Part shown: one piece after another, positions 19,825 to 31,010 of the stretch
Position numbering within the stretch: position 1 is the stretch's first letter
Layout of the letters: every line of letters begins with the position of its first letter
NCBI GenBank assembly: GCA_905147135.1
Contig: LR990057.1
Span: forward strand, 3,720,001-3,784,000
Direction of reading: 5' to 3'
DNA: 64,000 nucleotides
Source of the DNA: Blastobasis lacticolella
Taxonomy: Eukaryota > Arthropoda > Insecta > Lepidoptera > Blastobasidae
Made by a program: the position numbers and the translations under genes
Notes under the pieces: generated by a model
The model's database searches: none
Seen by the model: only the letters and a program-made list of their open reading frames with translations
Told to the model about the DNA's origin: nothing

Positions 19825-22079
19825 ATATTTCCCGTTTTCACTTTCCTTTCGACACAAAGATTTTGACATACCTATAGGTACATAGTCGTTTCGACATTAC
19901 TTTCACATTTCCTATGCTTCGTAAAAATTCCCCTTAAATCCTAAATAATAGATAAACTCTTTCACCTCTTATATTACTTCACCCGCGATCTCGATTAACG
20001 ATACAAAAAAAATTTTAACGAAATATGGAACAAAAACTCAATGCATACTATTGAGACACCAAAACAAGAACTATTACAGTGTTTGATAATCACCATAAAG
20101 ATTATTTTATCAATATACCAAGCAGTTAACGGAAAGCTAACGCTAACGACTAGATCTCAATCTATTTTAATACCTATCATTAGATGACAGATCACCTAAG
20201 GTGACTGTAAACTTGAACGTAAGTTTGTATGTTACAAATAAAATTCACGAGTTATGTTTTACTTATAATTCGTTGTCAATATTGCACAATACGCTAATCC
20301 TTTTTTGGTAGCAAAATCATCATCATCTGACATCATCAGAGGTCAAACCCGGCTTCTGCCAGGATGTCTTTTTGGCTAGTAAAAGCTACCATACTTTCGC
20401 ACTAAGCAAAATTATTATTTCAGCCTTGGATTAAAACTAAACTTAAAATAAAAGAAAGAAAGAAATGTATGCTCCATCTTCGGGCGCAACGTCACTTACC
20501 GTGGTGAACTGATTTTCAAGAAAGAGATTTAATGTTATCCTCTTTATATTTATTTGGTGCAGATTTCTCTCAAACGTAAAGATGTAACATAGGTATTTTG
20601 TGACGAGTAAAACAATCCTTAGCAGGTACAGACATGGCATTTTACTAGTATTTAGACTAAACGTTAGACAACTACACATCTGCCTATCGCTTAGACCTAA
20701 CTTAGATCTATTAAGGTATTTGTTACACTACACCCGTAGGATTACTTACAAGGTGTATGAACTACACCTGTCCTGTGAAATTGTGCATGTAAAATTATGT
20801 CAAATTAAATGGATAATAAACAATTGCAACCAATACAATTTATCGTTGATACCATAGATAATTACCTAAGTATGTAAATAGGTTATGTGTTATTCGGTGT
20901 TTACGGATTTTATGGCTCTGGATGTTAATAGAAATTAATGAGTAATAAAATTGTTTATGGCCCTACTGTAAGTACTAGAGATTTTAAAGATATAGCTCTT
21001 CAAGTTATGTACTTAAACATTTTTTTATTCATTCCATAAAATGATAATTAAATATATAGGGAATTACCTATATATTTAATTGCATTTTATAAGTTTTACT
21101 AGTATGATAAACCTACTTTAATTAAAAGTCATCAATTTAACACTTTTATTTCATAACCAAAAATATATATTTTAATACATATAGTCTAGTCGAAAAAATC
21201 ACAAGATATTCACTTATTGAATGAATTAATTAATTTTATTTCAGAAAAAAAACTTAGAATAAGTTATATACATTGTCCGTTATATTATTAGTAATCAATA
21301 ATAAATCATTTATTCTAACAAAATCTTAAACATAAATTATATTATTAGCTACTTACGATAAATGAGTACAAACAAAATCGAGGTTACTTCCGAGTATTTA
21401 CAATTTCAGCGCAAATTACGTTAGGTATTTACTTCTAGTTATTGTTTATTTGGACGCCTAAACTAAGTAAGTGATTTACCTGTATTAGTAAATTTATAGT
21501 TAAGGGTTAGTTCGCTTATTTATAATTTTCATAAATAAATGTACCTATTCATTACACGTACTTAAACTGTTTCCCTTGCTTATAATAATATAGAAGGCTA
21601 AATATAGCATCATAACCGTACCCTGTAATAGAAAAAGTTCAAAAGAAATAAGCGAACAACTGCATCGTTAGAACTAACCTGCACTTTATCTAATACCGAG
21701 AACACATGGCGCCATTATTGGCGTAATAAAAGAAAAAAACAACATGGCCGCCAATTCATGGAGGGAACGTTTAGACCTCCGTAGGCAAAACGTTCGACCT
21801 CTTTACTTGTCGCATTATAAATTGTCCACTTGTAAATTAATAGCTATAAAGTGTAGAGTAAAAAATATTTTTCACAGCCGTGATGCTATTGTTATTAAGT
21901 GTTCCTTCTCTTAAAATAAGAAAAGAAAATGTCGGAAGAACCCACACTCCAAATTTTTGGGAAACTAACAGCGTGTCAAGTATAGATATTTAAAAAATAT
22001 TAGATTACGAAAGTGTTTTATATGTTACCGATGTCGTGTACGCACTGGGACAGAAAGTCAGGTTTAATTATAAACTACC
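19825..22079. other. AT-rich gene-free DNA
   Basis: Long AT-rich stretch without a convincing gene. It includes a (CAT)n-headed fragment near 20318-20370 and a hairpin at 21036-21090. Confidence 0.4.
21036..21090. repeat. AT-rich hairpin
   Basis: 21046-21060 and 21067-21081 pair over 15 bases with a 6-base loop. After a 2-versus-1 base bulge, pairing resumes for eight more bases on each side. It may be a decayed small inverted-repeat element. Confidence 0.6.
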
Positions 22080-22245
22080 AACCCGTCCCGGCTTTGCACA
22101 GGTAGTAACATTACATTGCCTAAACCTTCTACATTAATCACTCTGTCTGTTTGTGAAAACCGCATGAAAATTCGTATAGTCGTTTTTGAGTTTATGGCGA
22201 ACAGACAGACGAGGCGTGGGACTTTGTTTTATAATATGTGGTGTT
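22080..22245 (+). repeat. Repeat F-related copy
   Basis: Landmarks 'cccgtcccggctttgcacag', 'aatcactctgtctgtttgtg', 'aaaaccgcatgaaaattcg' and 'gggactttgttttataatat' follow the order of a repeat type that is widespread in Lepidoptera. It is a sister form of repeat F. Confidence 0.6.
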
Positions 22246-22261
22246 AATGTAATAAATGAAA

Positions 22262-22372
22262 ATAAAATATTGTTGTTAATGTCCCGGTTCTGTCCTCCGC
22301 ACGAGGGCCCGGTGTCTGCGTTGACCATGATCCAAGGTTTGGAAGATCGGGTAATTACAGTTAAGCGACCAC
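22262..22372 (-). mobile_element. SINE-B 3' fragment, minus
   Basis: Reverse complement of the SINE-B 3' end: 'gttaatgtcccggttctgtc', 'cacgagggcccggtgtctgc', 'gaccatgatccaaggtttgg'. Confidence 0.7.
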
Positions 22373-22454
22373 CACCTTAACTACTAGTGGTATCCGATAT
22401 GGTAGCCTAGGCCACCGATGCTCTTAATAAATAAATAAATATACTAACAAAACA

Positions 22455-22589
22455 TTGTTATGTTTCACTGGTGGTAGGTCTCTGTAAGGCCTGAGGAGTT
22501 TTCCTGTATGGGTACCTATGTATTTCTGACAGCAAGCAACAATGTATGCATTGTTGTGTTCCGGTTTGAAGGATAATTTAGCCAGCACC
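22455..22589 (+). repeat. Repeat D fragment, plus
   Basis: 'tggtggtaggtctctgtaag', 'gcctgaggagtt', 'aagcaacaatgtatgcattg', 'tgttccggtttgaaggataa'. It is cut off where the minus-strand LINE remnant begins. Confidence 0.65.
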
Positions 22590-22765
22590 ATTTTTTTTAT
22601 TGCCTTGCGGACGGTCCACCTGATGGAAGGTGGCCACCGTCGTCCAGGACATCTGCAACCTAAGGGGAGCGGATGCGGTGTCGGCCTTTGAGGTACCTGT
22701 AGACATGCCTTTTGAAGAACCCCATGTTGCAATGCAGAGGAAATAATTTCGCTTATTCCACATCT
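22590..22765 (-). pseudogene. 5'-truncated LINE: reverse-transcriptase C-terminus and 3' UTR
   Basis: On the minus strand the last codons read 'NMGFFKRHVYRYLKGRHRIR' then S-P-stop, the typical end of a jockey/R1-like reverse-transcriptase ORF, followed by a short 3' UTR with 'ccaccttccatcaggtgg' and a T-rich plus-strand end. Only about 30 codons survive. A sister fragment is at 27.38 kb. Confidence 0.75.
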
Positions 22766-23267
22766 ACATACATCTACATGAAACCAAGGTGAATAAATCG
22801 TAGCAGTAATCTTTAGCAGTTACCACTTTGTATCACGTGGGATGTCAGTACGTTTGTCACTGAGTACCAAGCATAAAAGATCTATAAATATTACAGATCA
22901 ATAGGTGGTTGTCAGTCCCCACACTAGGGTGATACGAGTATGCCTAATACATTGCTCTGGTGACCTCATTGAAACTGAAAAATAACACATTGTTGCTTAG
23001 CGCCAGAAATAGATAAGGCGATGGCACCCAAGGTAGACACCTTAGCGAATGGCTTTAGGAGTCTTGCGACTGATGTTTTAGGCGTTTATGACGGTATATG
23101 TCACGTAATATGCTAGTTAGGATATTAAACAAAACCTAACATTTTAACTAGCATCGATGGTGAGGTTGCTGGGCTGCACCAAGACTTTACTTCACAATTG
23201 AATCGTAAATAATTCCACTATAAATTTGTTGATATAAAGCTTCAGGTTCCAAATTATTTTTTATACT
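22766..23267. repeat. Diverged repeat D material
   Basis: 22960-23060 carries minus-strand repeat D landmarks ('acattgttgcttagcg', 'agaaatagataaggcgatgg'). The remainder is AT-rich and unassigned. Confidence 0.4.
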
Positions 23268-23505
23268 ATGCCGTGACAAACGAGCAGACAGCCCACCTGA
23301 TGGTAAGTGGTAACTGTCTCCCATAGCATCTACGATTCATGCAACATAAACGCAGAACCGCTGTTACGTTGTCACTGTAAGGACTAAGATGAAATGCCTA
23401 ATGCCTGTAATTGCGCTGGCTATCTTATCCTTCAAACTGGAAAATGCAAGCTTTCTTGCTTGGCGGCAGTCTTCTCAGGCTTGACAGAGTCCTACCGCCT
23501 GAGAA
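23268..23505 (-). repeat. Repeat D, near full-length, minus
   Basis: Runs from 'ccgtgacaaacgagcagaca' and 'cccacctgatggtaagtggt' through 'ggactaagatgaaatgccta' to 'gcttgacagagtcctaccgc'. The order is the exact reverse of the plus copies, which defines the family's length as about 240-290 bp. Confidence 0.7.
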
Positions 23506-26059
23506 TAATAAACCGCACCATTTGTAATTTAAAAGAAAATTTATATGATTCCCCTAAGTTCCCTAGTGCATTTTATCACCATCCAAAATCTTGTTTTATA
23601 GATACCGTGAAAAAACTGCTTCAAATGAAATTGTCACCGTGAAAAAACGAGTTCCTGCCATAAACTCGATTACAATCAGAACGGTTACAATTTTGGCGCG
23701 TAAAAAACTAACCTTTTGTTTTTCGCTGTGCCGCCTTTTTTCATTCGGCACTGTGCAACTCTTTTGAATGTCAGCTTTAAATCAAAATGAATCAAAAGAC
23801 GTTATTCGAATTTCCATTTGGCTTTTGTTTCACTGCAGCGACACAAAATAAGGGTTACTTTTTTTGCAACATTTGAATTTAGATTAAGTACTCCATTGTC
23901 ACTCTATTTTTTTAATTAGAAAAAAATGTCGGAGTCATTTTTCATGCATCGCTTGCTATCTGATTTACCTGCCAGTGGCAATGTTGCCGCTTTGTTTTTT
24001 TTCTCCGTTCTTTTTTTCAACTTTGATCATTGCGTGAGTGAATAATGTATAGTGCCTAGGGGCAGTAATTTCTGCACGGCAGTTGTAAATGTGACAATAA
24101 TTTCAATAATTGACTTGCTTGAAATCATTTAAAAGTTTGAAAAGTTGTGAAGTTAACTGTGTAATGAGAAATAAGTGTTTGTGTTTTAAGTTTTTTATGG
24201 CGACATTCAAGGTGTTTAATGCCAATGTAGATACATTGTAGAATAGAATTTGTTTTCTATTTACGAGACGTGACAACGGTGTTTACGAAAACAATGTCCT
24301 TTAAAGAAATTACACCATGCAAGACATGTTATAATAATTTTAGACCATGATTAATGCAAGTATTTTAGTAAAAGGAAACAAAGAAAAAAGCATACCTACA
24401 CCCACATCGTGAAACATTAGTCGTTTCCCGCATTTACGAGGCAAAGGCTAAGTGGCTATTATGCCCACATAATGGAGGCCTGTCATGTAGGCTCGATTCA
24501 TTACTTAATCAAAGGAGATATATCCAGTTTCTTAAGTCTTTTTGGTGGGGCTTCAATTTCGAAATCTTTGCCGATATGTATTACTTTGTCATGTTTTGTG
24601 TACCTCCCACTTTAAGTGCTGCATCGATTATGATAATTTTGTGTTGGATTAGGATATTTTGTTAAGGAGCCTAAGATAAATCTAACTAACTTTCTATAAT
24701 TTTAAATTTGTTGCAAATTTTTATAAAGTTTAAAATGTTAAATTTCATTTTTAAACGTGTTTAAGAATTTGGTTCGAGCTGGGCTAAGTATTCAACGATG
24801 TCGTTCGTTGTTATGTATATTCATTAAATTTTATCACTATACCTACCTGCATTTCTATTTCAAAACAAATCTCAACATTAATTGTTCGTAAATTATTAAT
24901 GCAATGCTTTATTTTATGTACTTAAATCACTAGAAATATTTCATAAACATTCGTTTTGTAATATTATGAAGAATATAATTGTACAGGAACAATATGCACA
25001 CGCGCGGGATATACCGCACACGGCGTTTTCCCATCCCAACAACTTTTAAAATCGGGCGCCAAACAAAATATTCAAAATTGGAATTGCCGCGTTAAGTTCG
25101 GCTCACGCACACACACGCAAGTTATCCCCTATTCGAGTGTATTACATGTAGGGTAAAACAGTTCATTGTTCAACTACTCAACGCTAGGTGGCGGTAGCAG
25201 ATGCGTTAGTTTCTTATTGGACAATATTTTAGCAAAATTATTCAGAATTTAAAAGAAAAGGGCATTATTGTAGAGTTTTATTCCAAAATGGACTGGTTTT
25301 GTTTCTTTTTCTGAAAGGTTTAATTCGCTTCACTTGGGTCTGAAGCGCAACTTTATACTTTTCTATCACGGCCATAGATGGCGTTAGGAGTAACAAAGTA
25401 AATTTAATAAATCGGTTCGTTTTTTGTCCTGTTTTTATTATTATTCGCAATTTTATATTTGTTTATAAATAATTATAGTTAATCACTTACGTATGTTGTT
25501 ATTATTCTTAGTTTTATATAATATTTGAAACTTGATGAGTTAGGTATAATGAGTCCCTAGGTAGGTAGTACCTATTGCATAAAGGTACCTCTACATACAT
25601 TATATTGTAAGAACTAGGAATTTGAAGGTTATGGTATAAGAGAAACCTTCGCCACAATTACCTACAACAATTCGTGGAACGTGAGATTCGGTTCAAATAG
25701 GCTCTTTATACCCTGGAACGGCCAAAAAGTCCCTTTTTGCATTTGGAATCGTTTATTTCTATTCCGATTGAACATTTATGAAGATGTACGCACTCTGCGT
25801 AAGCCAATAAGAATTGTGGAACCGGCAAAAAGGTCTTATTAGAATTTACTGTTTTGCAATTGGATTTTAATTTTCGGAGCACTTCTTGGATTGGAAAGTG
25901 TGAAGCGAACATTAAATAACCAAGTCGTAGGTACTTATTTTGAATGTATTGAGATGTCCGGTAAAACGTAGGTAGCTAGTACCTTTACACCACCAATTAG
26001 GTATCAGAGAGTCTGCTAAGCCTGCTAGCTAGATATATATTACCGCCGAAGACTAGAAA
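23506..26059. other. AT-rich gene-free DNA
   Basis: No recognisable gene or repeat family. A moderately GC-richer patch near 25000-25130 has 'cacacgcgcgggatataccg' and scattered CACA. No splice-flanked open frame of note was seen. Confidence 0.4.
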
Positions 26060-26215
26060 ATGCCCAACGATGTTTTCTGTTGAGTATTTCATTATATCAA
26101 TACAGTTTTACTGCCAACTCTCCTGCCAAGCGTCATTATTGAAAGCAATACCCTCCACTAATGTGGTGGAGGCTTAACTAGACTACTCATAATGATGATG
26201 ATGACTTATGCTCTA
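26060..26215 (+). repeat. (ATG)n-tailed retroposon-like fragment
   Basis: 'ctcctgccaagcgtcatt', 'aataccctccactaatgtgg' and a 3' end 'cataatgatgatgatgac'. The phrase 'cctgccaagcg' is shared with SINE-C, and the trinucleotide tail suggests the same kind of 3' end. Confidence 0.45.
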
Positions 26216-26712
26216 TTATTCTCAACAAAAGCAATGCTTAAGTTGACGCCCAAAGATATTCCTGAGCATTTAGGAGCCAAAATATCGGTGTCATAAAGTT
26301 AAAGAGTGACAGCAAGTTTAGAGGTTAAGTTGGTGTAGTGCTGTTCTTGTTAGAAATATTTTAAATGATTTAGGTCTCAACTTAAGCGTCACTTTAGCGT
26401 AATTGTAGGAGTTCTTGTAATAAAACATAGGTATTTCAATGTACAATTTTCCAAACGGAATTATAATCGAGTTTATTATTTAATTTACTACTAGGTAGTA
26501 TTAAATTTACAAAAACTTTAATTACATTAGAAATACCCTGTCCTGTGTGTGTTGCTGTCCTTTTCTAAGGGCAGCTTTTGTCCCAGATTTTTTACCAATA
26601 CTTCTTTCTCTCTCTTTTTAGGCTCCACCCCTTACAACAAAACATTTTTTTTGCCAGCGGCAAGGGTGGGACTGTTTTTGTATCGGGTTTCGGCGCATAC
26701 GCAGCGAGCAGA

Positions 26713-26728
26713 GAAACGCATGCGTTTC
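26713..26728. repeat. Perfect 16-bp palindrome
   Basis: 'gaaacgcatgcgtttc' is self-complementary with no spacer. Its core 'acgcatgcgt' is also the core of the 26-bp palindrome at 11465-11490. Confidence 0.9.
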
Positions 26729-26804
26729 ACTGCGCAAGAGTCGATCTTAGGTTACCGGGTAAATCTATCTTTAGATTTTACATACAAAGTAATATATTGT
26801 TTGT

Positions 26805-26990
26805 TTCGTGTGCAACCACCACCGGAAGACGTAGCGTGGTAGGCCTCCCACAAGGTGGACCGCAGACCTGGTGAGGATCGGAGGTACCAGCTGGATGCGG
26901 AAGGCACAGGACCGGCTTTTGTGGAGATCTCTGGGGAGGCCTATGCTCAGCATCAGGGCGGGCGTCTTTCGGTTGATATGATGTGTGCTC
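26805..26990 (+). pseudogene. LINE reverse-transcriptase C-terminus remnant
   Basis: One plus frame reads 'RGRPPTRWTADLVRI' ... 'SWMRKAQDRLLWRSLG' before a stop, the usual C-terminal end of lepidopteran RTE-like LINE proteins ('RPPTRW ... W...LGEAY'). The following 'ttgatatgatg' is the start of an (ATG)n-type tail. The upstream frame is broken by a stop and a frameshift. 5'-truncated. Confidence 0.75.
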
Positions 26991-27374
26991 CAAATTTGAA
27001 TTTAGTGCAGGCGGAAACGCATTGACATAAAAAAATTAAGAGACAGTTTTATTGTTTTTAGTGGAATGTTATTAAAAAAAGTTATGTATAATGTAGAGTG
27101 TTCAAATGAAGTAAATGCTGGCGTAAAGTGTATTATACTTTCCTATTAGTGTAGCAGTGGAAATTTATTGCAAAACTAAAGCAAAAATTCCTTTAAATCA
27201 TTTTTACCACAGATTGCGCGCGGTTCCGCTAAATCAGTCAACGAGTAGCAATTATAAGACAGATTATATCTAGCTATTGTTCTTGGATTGTCAAATTTTT
27301 TAGTCATCCACCGTTGTCAATAAAGAAGGTATTCGTATACGCTAGACGCTAGAGCTAGATTATATTTTACATCC
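26991..27374. other. AT-rich non-coding DNA
   Basis: Nothing recognised. Confidence 0.35.
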
Positions 27375-27500
27375 AGTGGCTTGTTTTTTTCACTACCCAG
27401 GGACGTACGGTCCACAGATGGTCCACCTGATAAAAAGCGGCCAACGTCGGACATCTGCAACCTAGGGGAGCGGATCCGGTGCCGGTCTCATTTCAACATT
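27375..27500 (-). pseudogene. 5'-truncated LINE 3' end, minus
   Basis: Minus strand contains 'cggcaccggatccgctcccc' (codons R-H-R-I-R-S-P) then the 3' UTR 'ggttgcagatgtccgacg', the same family and position as 22.59-22.76 kb. Confidence 0.65.
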
Positions 27501-28139
27501 CCGGAAGAAACTCTCTAAATACTAGCGAAAACCTAATCAAAATCCGCTGCGTGGTTCTTTATTTAAACACCTATAATAAAACTTAGTTACAACGTTTAAA
27601 AATGTGCCAAAACCCTAAGTAGCAGGTGTAATTAAAAGATATCCAACGATTGGCTAGGAGATAAAGCCTGCCGTAGTGAGTATGGTGTTATAACAATGGT
27701 AGCCATCGCTAGAGGCTTTGTCCACGGCAGACACCGTGAAGAGATCGTTATCATGCGTTAAGTATGGATAGGAAAAAAGCGGCCATGATTTTTATTAGCT
27801 GAGTAAACTTTTCCACATTTTAGGTTATGGTTTTGTGGATTTTGTAAATACTGGAATTGTACTCAGTCGAGTTTACCATCAGGCGTGATGGTAAACGGTT
27901 ACTGTCACTATTGATAACTAGTTTATTTATTGTCAGTAGTAGCTTTTGCTTCGCTGATGTAAAATTTGGTTACTACATTGAATATCGGGCCTTTAGAAAT
28001 TACACAAATCGCATTACTACCAATTTTATCAAAATCCGTTCCGTAGTTTTTGCGTGAAGGAGGAACAAACATCCATCCATCTATCTTTAGTATTTATACC
28101 TATATTAAAGTAGGATTATACAGAAGGAGTTTGAAGTGT
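27501..28139. repeat. Unassigned DNA with repeat F-like fragment
   Basis: 27871-27881 and 27886-27896 form a short perfect hairpin around 'ggcg'. 27990-28090 has 'atcaaaatccgttccgtag' and 'aaacatccatccat', typical of repeat F relatives. No gene. Confidence 0.4.
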
Positions 28140-28256
28140 AATCAGATCTGGTCAGGTTCCCCTGTCAACTGGGCCACGGGGGTCAGATGGCGGTCGCTTC
28201 ATCGTAATTATCAAATCTCTTTTGCGTGCGAGAGCGCAACCGGGACATTAAACTAA
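28140..28256 (+). mobile_element. SINE-B 3' half, plus, internally deleted
   Basis: 'atctggtcaggttcccctgt', 'gggggtcagatggcggtcgc', then 'gtgcgagagcgcaaccggga'. About 60 bp of the canonical body between 'atctg' and 'tgcgagag' is missing. An A/T-rich retroposon-like end with AATAAATAAA follows to about 28385. Confidence 0.65.
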
Positions 28257-28385
28257 ATTAAATTATAATTTATTTCGGACCATAATCTGCATTTATGTTA
28301 GTAATGTATAATGTTCTAATTTATATGTATTTAACTGCTGTATAGATGTAGACTGTGAAATGAACTATTAAAATAAATAAATAAA

Positions 28386-28487
28386 AATGGTTCTCTTACA
28401 AGACTATTAGTAAATTTAATTAACCCCAAGATGAATTTATTTAAATTGCAAGAGTTTGGACTATGACATGGGATCGTTCAAGGTATA
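28386..28487. other. AT-rich spacer
   Basis: Nothing recognised. Confidence 0.3.
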
Positions 28488-28615
28488 TTAGAGGTCTCTT
28501 CAGAGGCGGGCAACGCATCGGTGTCTCCCCTGGTGCTGATGGCCACAGGCGGCGGTGACCACTTTCCATCAGGTGGCCCGCTTGCCTGTTTGTCTGCCGT
28601 ATAACATAAATAAAT
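28488..28615 (+). mobile_element. LINE 3' end remnant
   Basis: 'ggcgggcaacgcatcggtgt', 'cggcggtgaccactttccat', 'caggtggcccgcttgcctgt' and an AATAAATAAA end. Same family as 2.77 kb. Confidence 0.6.
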
Positions 28616-28894
28616 AAAAGTTTACCTTCGTTTTACGGTTGATTTTGCAATCCATACGCGGTGAGTACCTTCACGTATTTGTGGTCGAACAATGACTTAA
28701 TTGAATGGCTAATAACTAAACTCTGCCCACACTGGGAACCATTCCCAACGCTGGGCGAAATTCTAACCGGTAATTAAGTTAATGTCCAGCTAACTTAACA
28801 GCGATTTACAACTTGGTTCGGCTACACTGCCTATGTGAGAGTAATGGGTGAGTTAATCTTGTGAAGCCTTTGGGGTTGTTGTTTTGGCTCGTTT

Positions 28895-29105
28895 CTGCCA
28901 ACCACTCTTCAGAGTACGCATTCAGGCAACGCTGACTGTTTTCCGTCAGGCAGACCGTAAGATTTTTTGCCACTTTAGAGGTAACAAAAAGAAAAAATCG
29001 CATTTGTAGCGCCCCTGGTGTTGCTGATGTCCATAGGCGGCGGTAATCACTTTCCATCAGGTGGCCCGCTTGCCTGTTTATCTGCCGTATTACATAAAAA
29101 AAACT
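28895..29105 (+). mobile_element. Two LINE 3' UTR pieces in tandem
   Basis: 28895-28985 has 'gtcaggcagaccgtaag' and 'tgccactttagaggtaac', like 46.85 kb. 29010-29105 has 'gatgtccataggcggcggta' and 'caggtggcccgcttgcctg', like 28.5 kb. Both are short 5'-truncated ends. The minus-strand 123-codon frame across them (28806-29177) is a shadow. Confidence 0.5.
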
Positions 29106-29244
29106 GACAGAAAAACGAAAACAAACAGGCAACTTGCTGTATTTAAACAATTTCAAACGAAAACAATGACACGCCATAATCGATGTGCGGACTTATCTTA
29201 CGTGGATTTATCTGATAAATAATCTATTCATAATATATTATCTG
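29106..29244. other. AT-rich spacer
   Basis: Nothing recognised. Confidence 0.3.
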
Positions 29245-29438
29245 ACTAGTGGACCCGGACTTCGTTCGCGTACATCTACTTTACCCTTATTTACCCTTTG
29301 TTGCTACCTCTACCTAATCACTCTATCTATTGTTGAAAACCGCATCAAATCCGTTGCGTAGTTTAAAAAATCTAAGCGTACATAGATACATAGGGACTGA
29401 CGGCGGGAAACGACTTTGTTTAATACTATGGATAGATT
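29245..29438 (+). repeat. Repeat F copy, plus
   Basis: Begins 'actagtggacccggacttcg', has 'atcactctatctattgttga', 'gtacatagatacataggga' and 'cggcgggaaacgactttgtt', and ends near 'actatggatagat'. Four good copies in the window are collinear over about 195-225 bp. There are no terminal inverted repeats and no frame. Confidence 0.75.
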
Positions 29439-29977
29439 GTCTTGTCATAAATTATCAGATAAACCTTACGTATAACTGTAAATTACGATAAAAAATAACC
29501 CATACATTGTTAATTCCCAACGTATTACATAGAAAAAAAATACATTTCAGCCTACATTATACCGAAGCGAGCCTATCGAATTAAAAAACAAGCTCCATCT
29601 TGATTGCCAGTACTCGCCAGGAGCACTACAATAAACTTTATTGTTAAAATTTATTGTCGGCCCTCGTGTGTGGTATTTAGCAGCGGACACTCACAGTTTA
29701 TTGGTCAATTCCAACGCTGCGACGGCCCTGGTAATGAAGAGGAATCCGTCGCAATGGCAGATAAGTTTGGTATTCAGGGGTGGGTCGGGAGGTGAGATGC
29801 GGCGGGTTTGGGGTTAAAATTATAATAATAAATAAATAATAATTTTTTTGCCAAAATTATACCTTACATGAGAGTATAATGCTTTTATACTCTGCAAGGT
29901 AACAAAGTAGGCAGATGGATGGATGACTCGTAATTATTCGGTCATAAAAAATATTGTTTTTACATTAATTGATTACT
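29439..29977. other. AT-rich non-coding DNA
   Basis: No gene. The short frame at 29604-29795 has no protein-like character. Confidence 0.35.
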
Positions 29978-30127
29978 AACCGATGCTGTTATGGCTAGGG
30001 AAAACATCGTGATGAAACCTGCACATTCAGGTTTGCATTTGATGGGCAACTGATCTCCGTGGCCCTACAAACTGGGAAACCTGACCAGTTTCGGATCATG
30101 GTTACACATTCAGTCGCCTGAAGTGCA
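29978..30127. mobile_element. SINE-B in head-to-head inverted arrangement
   Basis: 29978-30040 is plus ('catcgtgatgaaacctgcac') and switches to minus at about 30050-30127, where the reverse complement reads 'gcgactgaatgtgtaaccat' and 'gtttcccagtttgtagggcc'. This could be a twin-primed (5'-inverted) insertion or two opposed copies. Confidence 0.65.
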
Positions 30128-30377
30128 GGCAGTATTCGATAATGCAGTTTTTATACTTATTTTAGTCTAACGTAAAACTTACATTCTCTTATGGCTTAGG
30201 CACTGTAAGACCTTAGGGTTCCTAAGTGTTAGTGTGTCTAAATTTAGTGTCAGAGTCCAGCGTCGCGGCATCAGATGCCTTGATAGCGACGCAGGGTTAA
30301 GGGCCATTATTTGTAGAGATTAATAGAGTTGTATAGAGACGTGTAGAGTTGGAGTTTTGCAGTTAAAATTATTTAAA
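30128..30377. other. Non-coding DNA
   Basis: Contains a GC-richer 'cagcgtcgcggcatcagatg' patch at 30259-30300. Nothing recognised. Confidence 0.3.
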
Positions 30378-30478
30378 ATTTATTATTATACACTTTATTG
30401 CACACAAAATAAGATAAAAACTATTATTACAGGAGTTTGTTTACAAAGGTGGGCTTATCTCTGTAAGAGATCTCTCAA
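30378..30478 (-). mobile_element. LINE 3' end fragment ('repeat M'), minus
   Basis: 'tacactttattgcacacaaa' and 'acaaaggtgggcttatctct' recur, diverged, at 35835-35890 and 36500-36620. The plus-strand TTTATTG start is the reverse complement of a retroposon 3' end. Confidence 0.5.
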
Positions 30479-30724
30479 TTTCTTGATTAGATAACGTTAA
30501 ATATTTACATAGTTACACTGCAATATGTACACCTTAACACTACCATTTAGAAACCGAACTAAAATTTTACACAAAAAACTTGCATTTAAAAGCAGTTTGC
30601 AGTTGGCAGTTCAAGACATATGGTTGTGACTTTACGTCCTTTGTTAATTGTGTTGAACTGAGATGATGGTGGTGAGGTAGTGAGGTGGAGGGCGAATAAG
30701 ATCATAAATAAACAAAATAATCAT

Positions 30725-30799
30725 CGGACACCGGGCCTTCGTTCAGACAATAAAGTTATTGATACAAACTTTATTGTCCGAACGAAGGCCCGGTGTCCG
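30725..30799. repeat. 33-bp-arm hairpin made of SINE-B sequence
   Basis: 30725-30757 pairs with 30767-30799 over 33 bases with a single mismatch, around a 9-base loop. Each arm carries the SINE-B block 'cgaaggcccggtgtccg' in opposite orientation. Confidence 0.92.
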
Positions 30800-31010
30800 C
30801 CTTGACCACAATCCAGGATAATAAATAAATATGCTTGGACAATTCACCATCCAGCCCCAAAGTAAGCAAAGCCTATGTTATGGGTGCCAGAGAACTGATC
30901 AACTACTTATTATGCTATATATATTTGAATTAAAGGATCAAGTAATTACATACAGTAGAGCGACTGCCATCTGACCTCCATGACCCTGCTAACAGGGCAA
31001 GATTGTGAAT
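30791..31010 (-). mobile_element. SINE-B, minus, interrupted by SINE-A
   Basis: 30791-30818 ('ccttgaccacaatccagga') and 30935-31010 ('gtagagcgactgccatctga', 'ctccatgaccctgctaaca') are consecutive parts of one minus-strand SINE-B. The gap is filled by a headless SINE-A at about 30820-30930. Confidence 0.65.
30820..30930 (-). mobile_element. Truncated SINE-A nested in SINE-B
   Basis: 'aataaataaatatgcttgga' tail side, then 'ccagccccaaagtaagcaaa' and 'atgggtgccagagaactgat'. Flanking 'aggat' occurs on both sides. The tRNA-like head is missing. Confidence 0.65.

Noticed and set aside
28806..29177. 123-codon minus-strand frame
   Set aside because: It is the reverse strand of two LINE 3' UTR pieces.
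30378..30478. Poly(A)-signal-like end of a host gene
   Set aside because: The same block recurs at 35.8 and 36.5 kb, so it is a retroposon 3' end.
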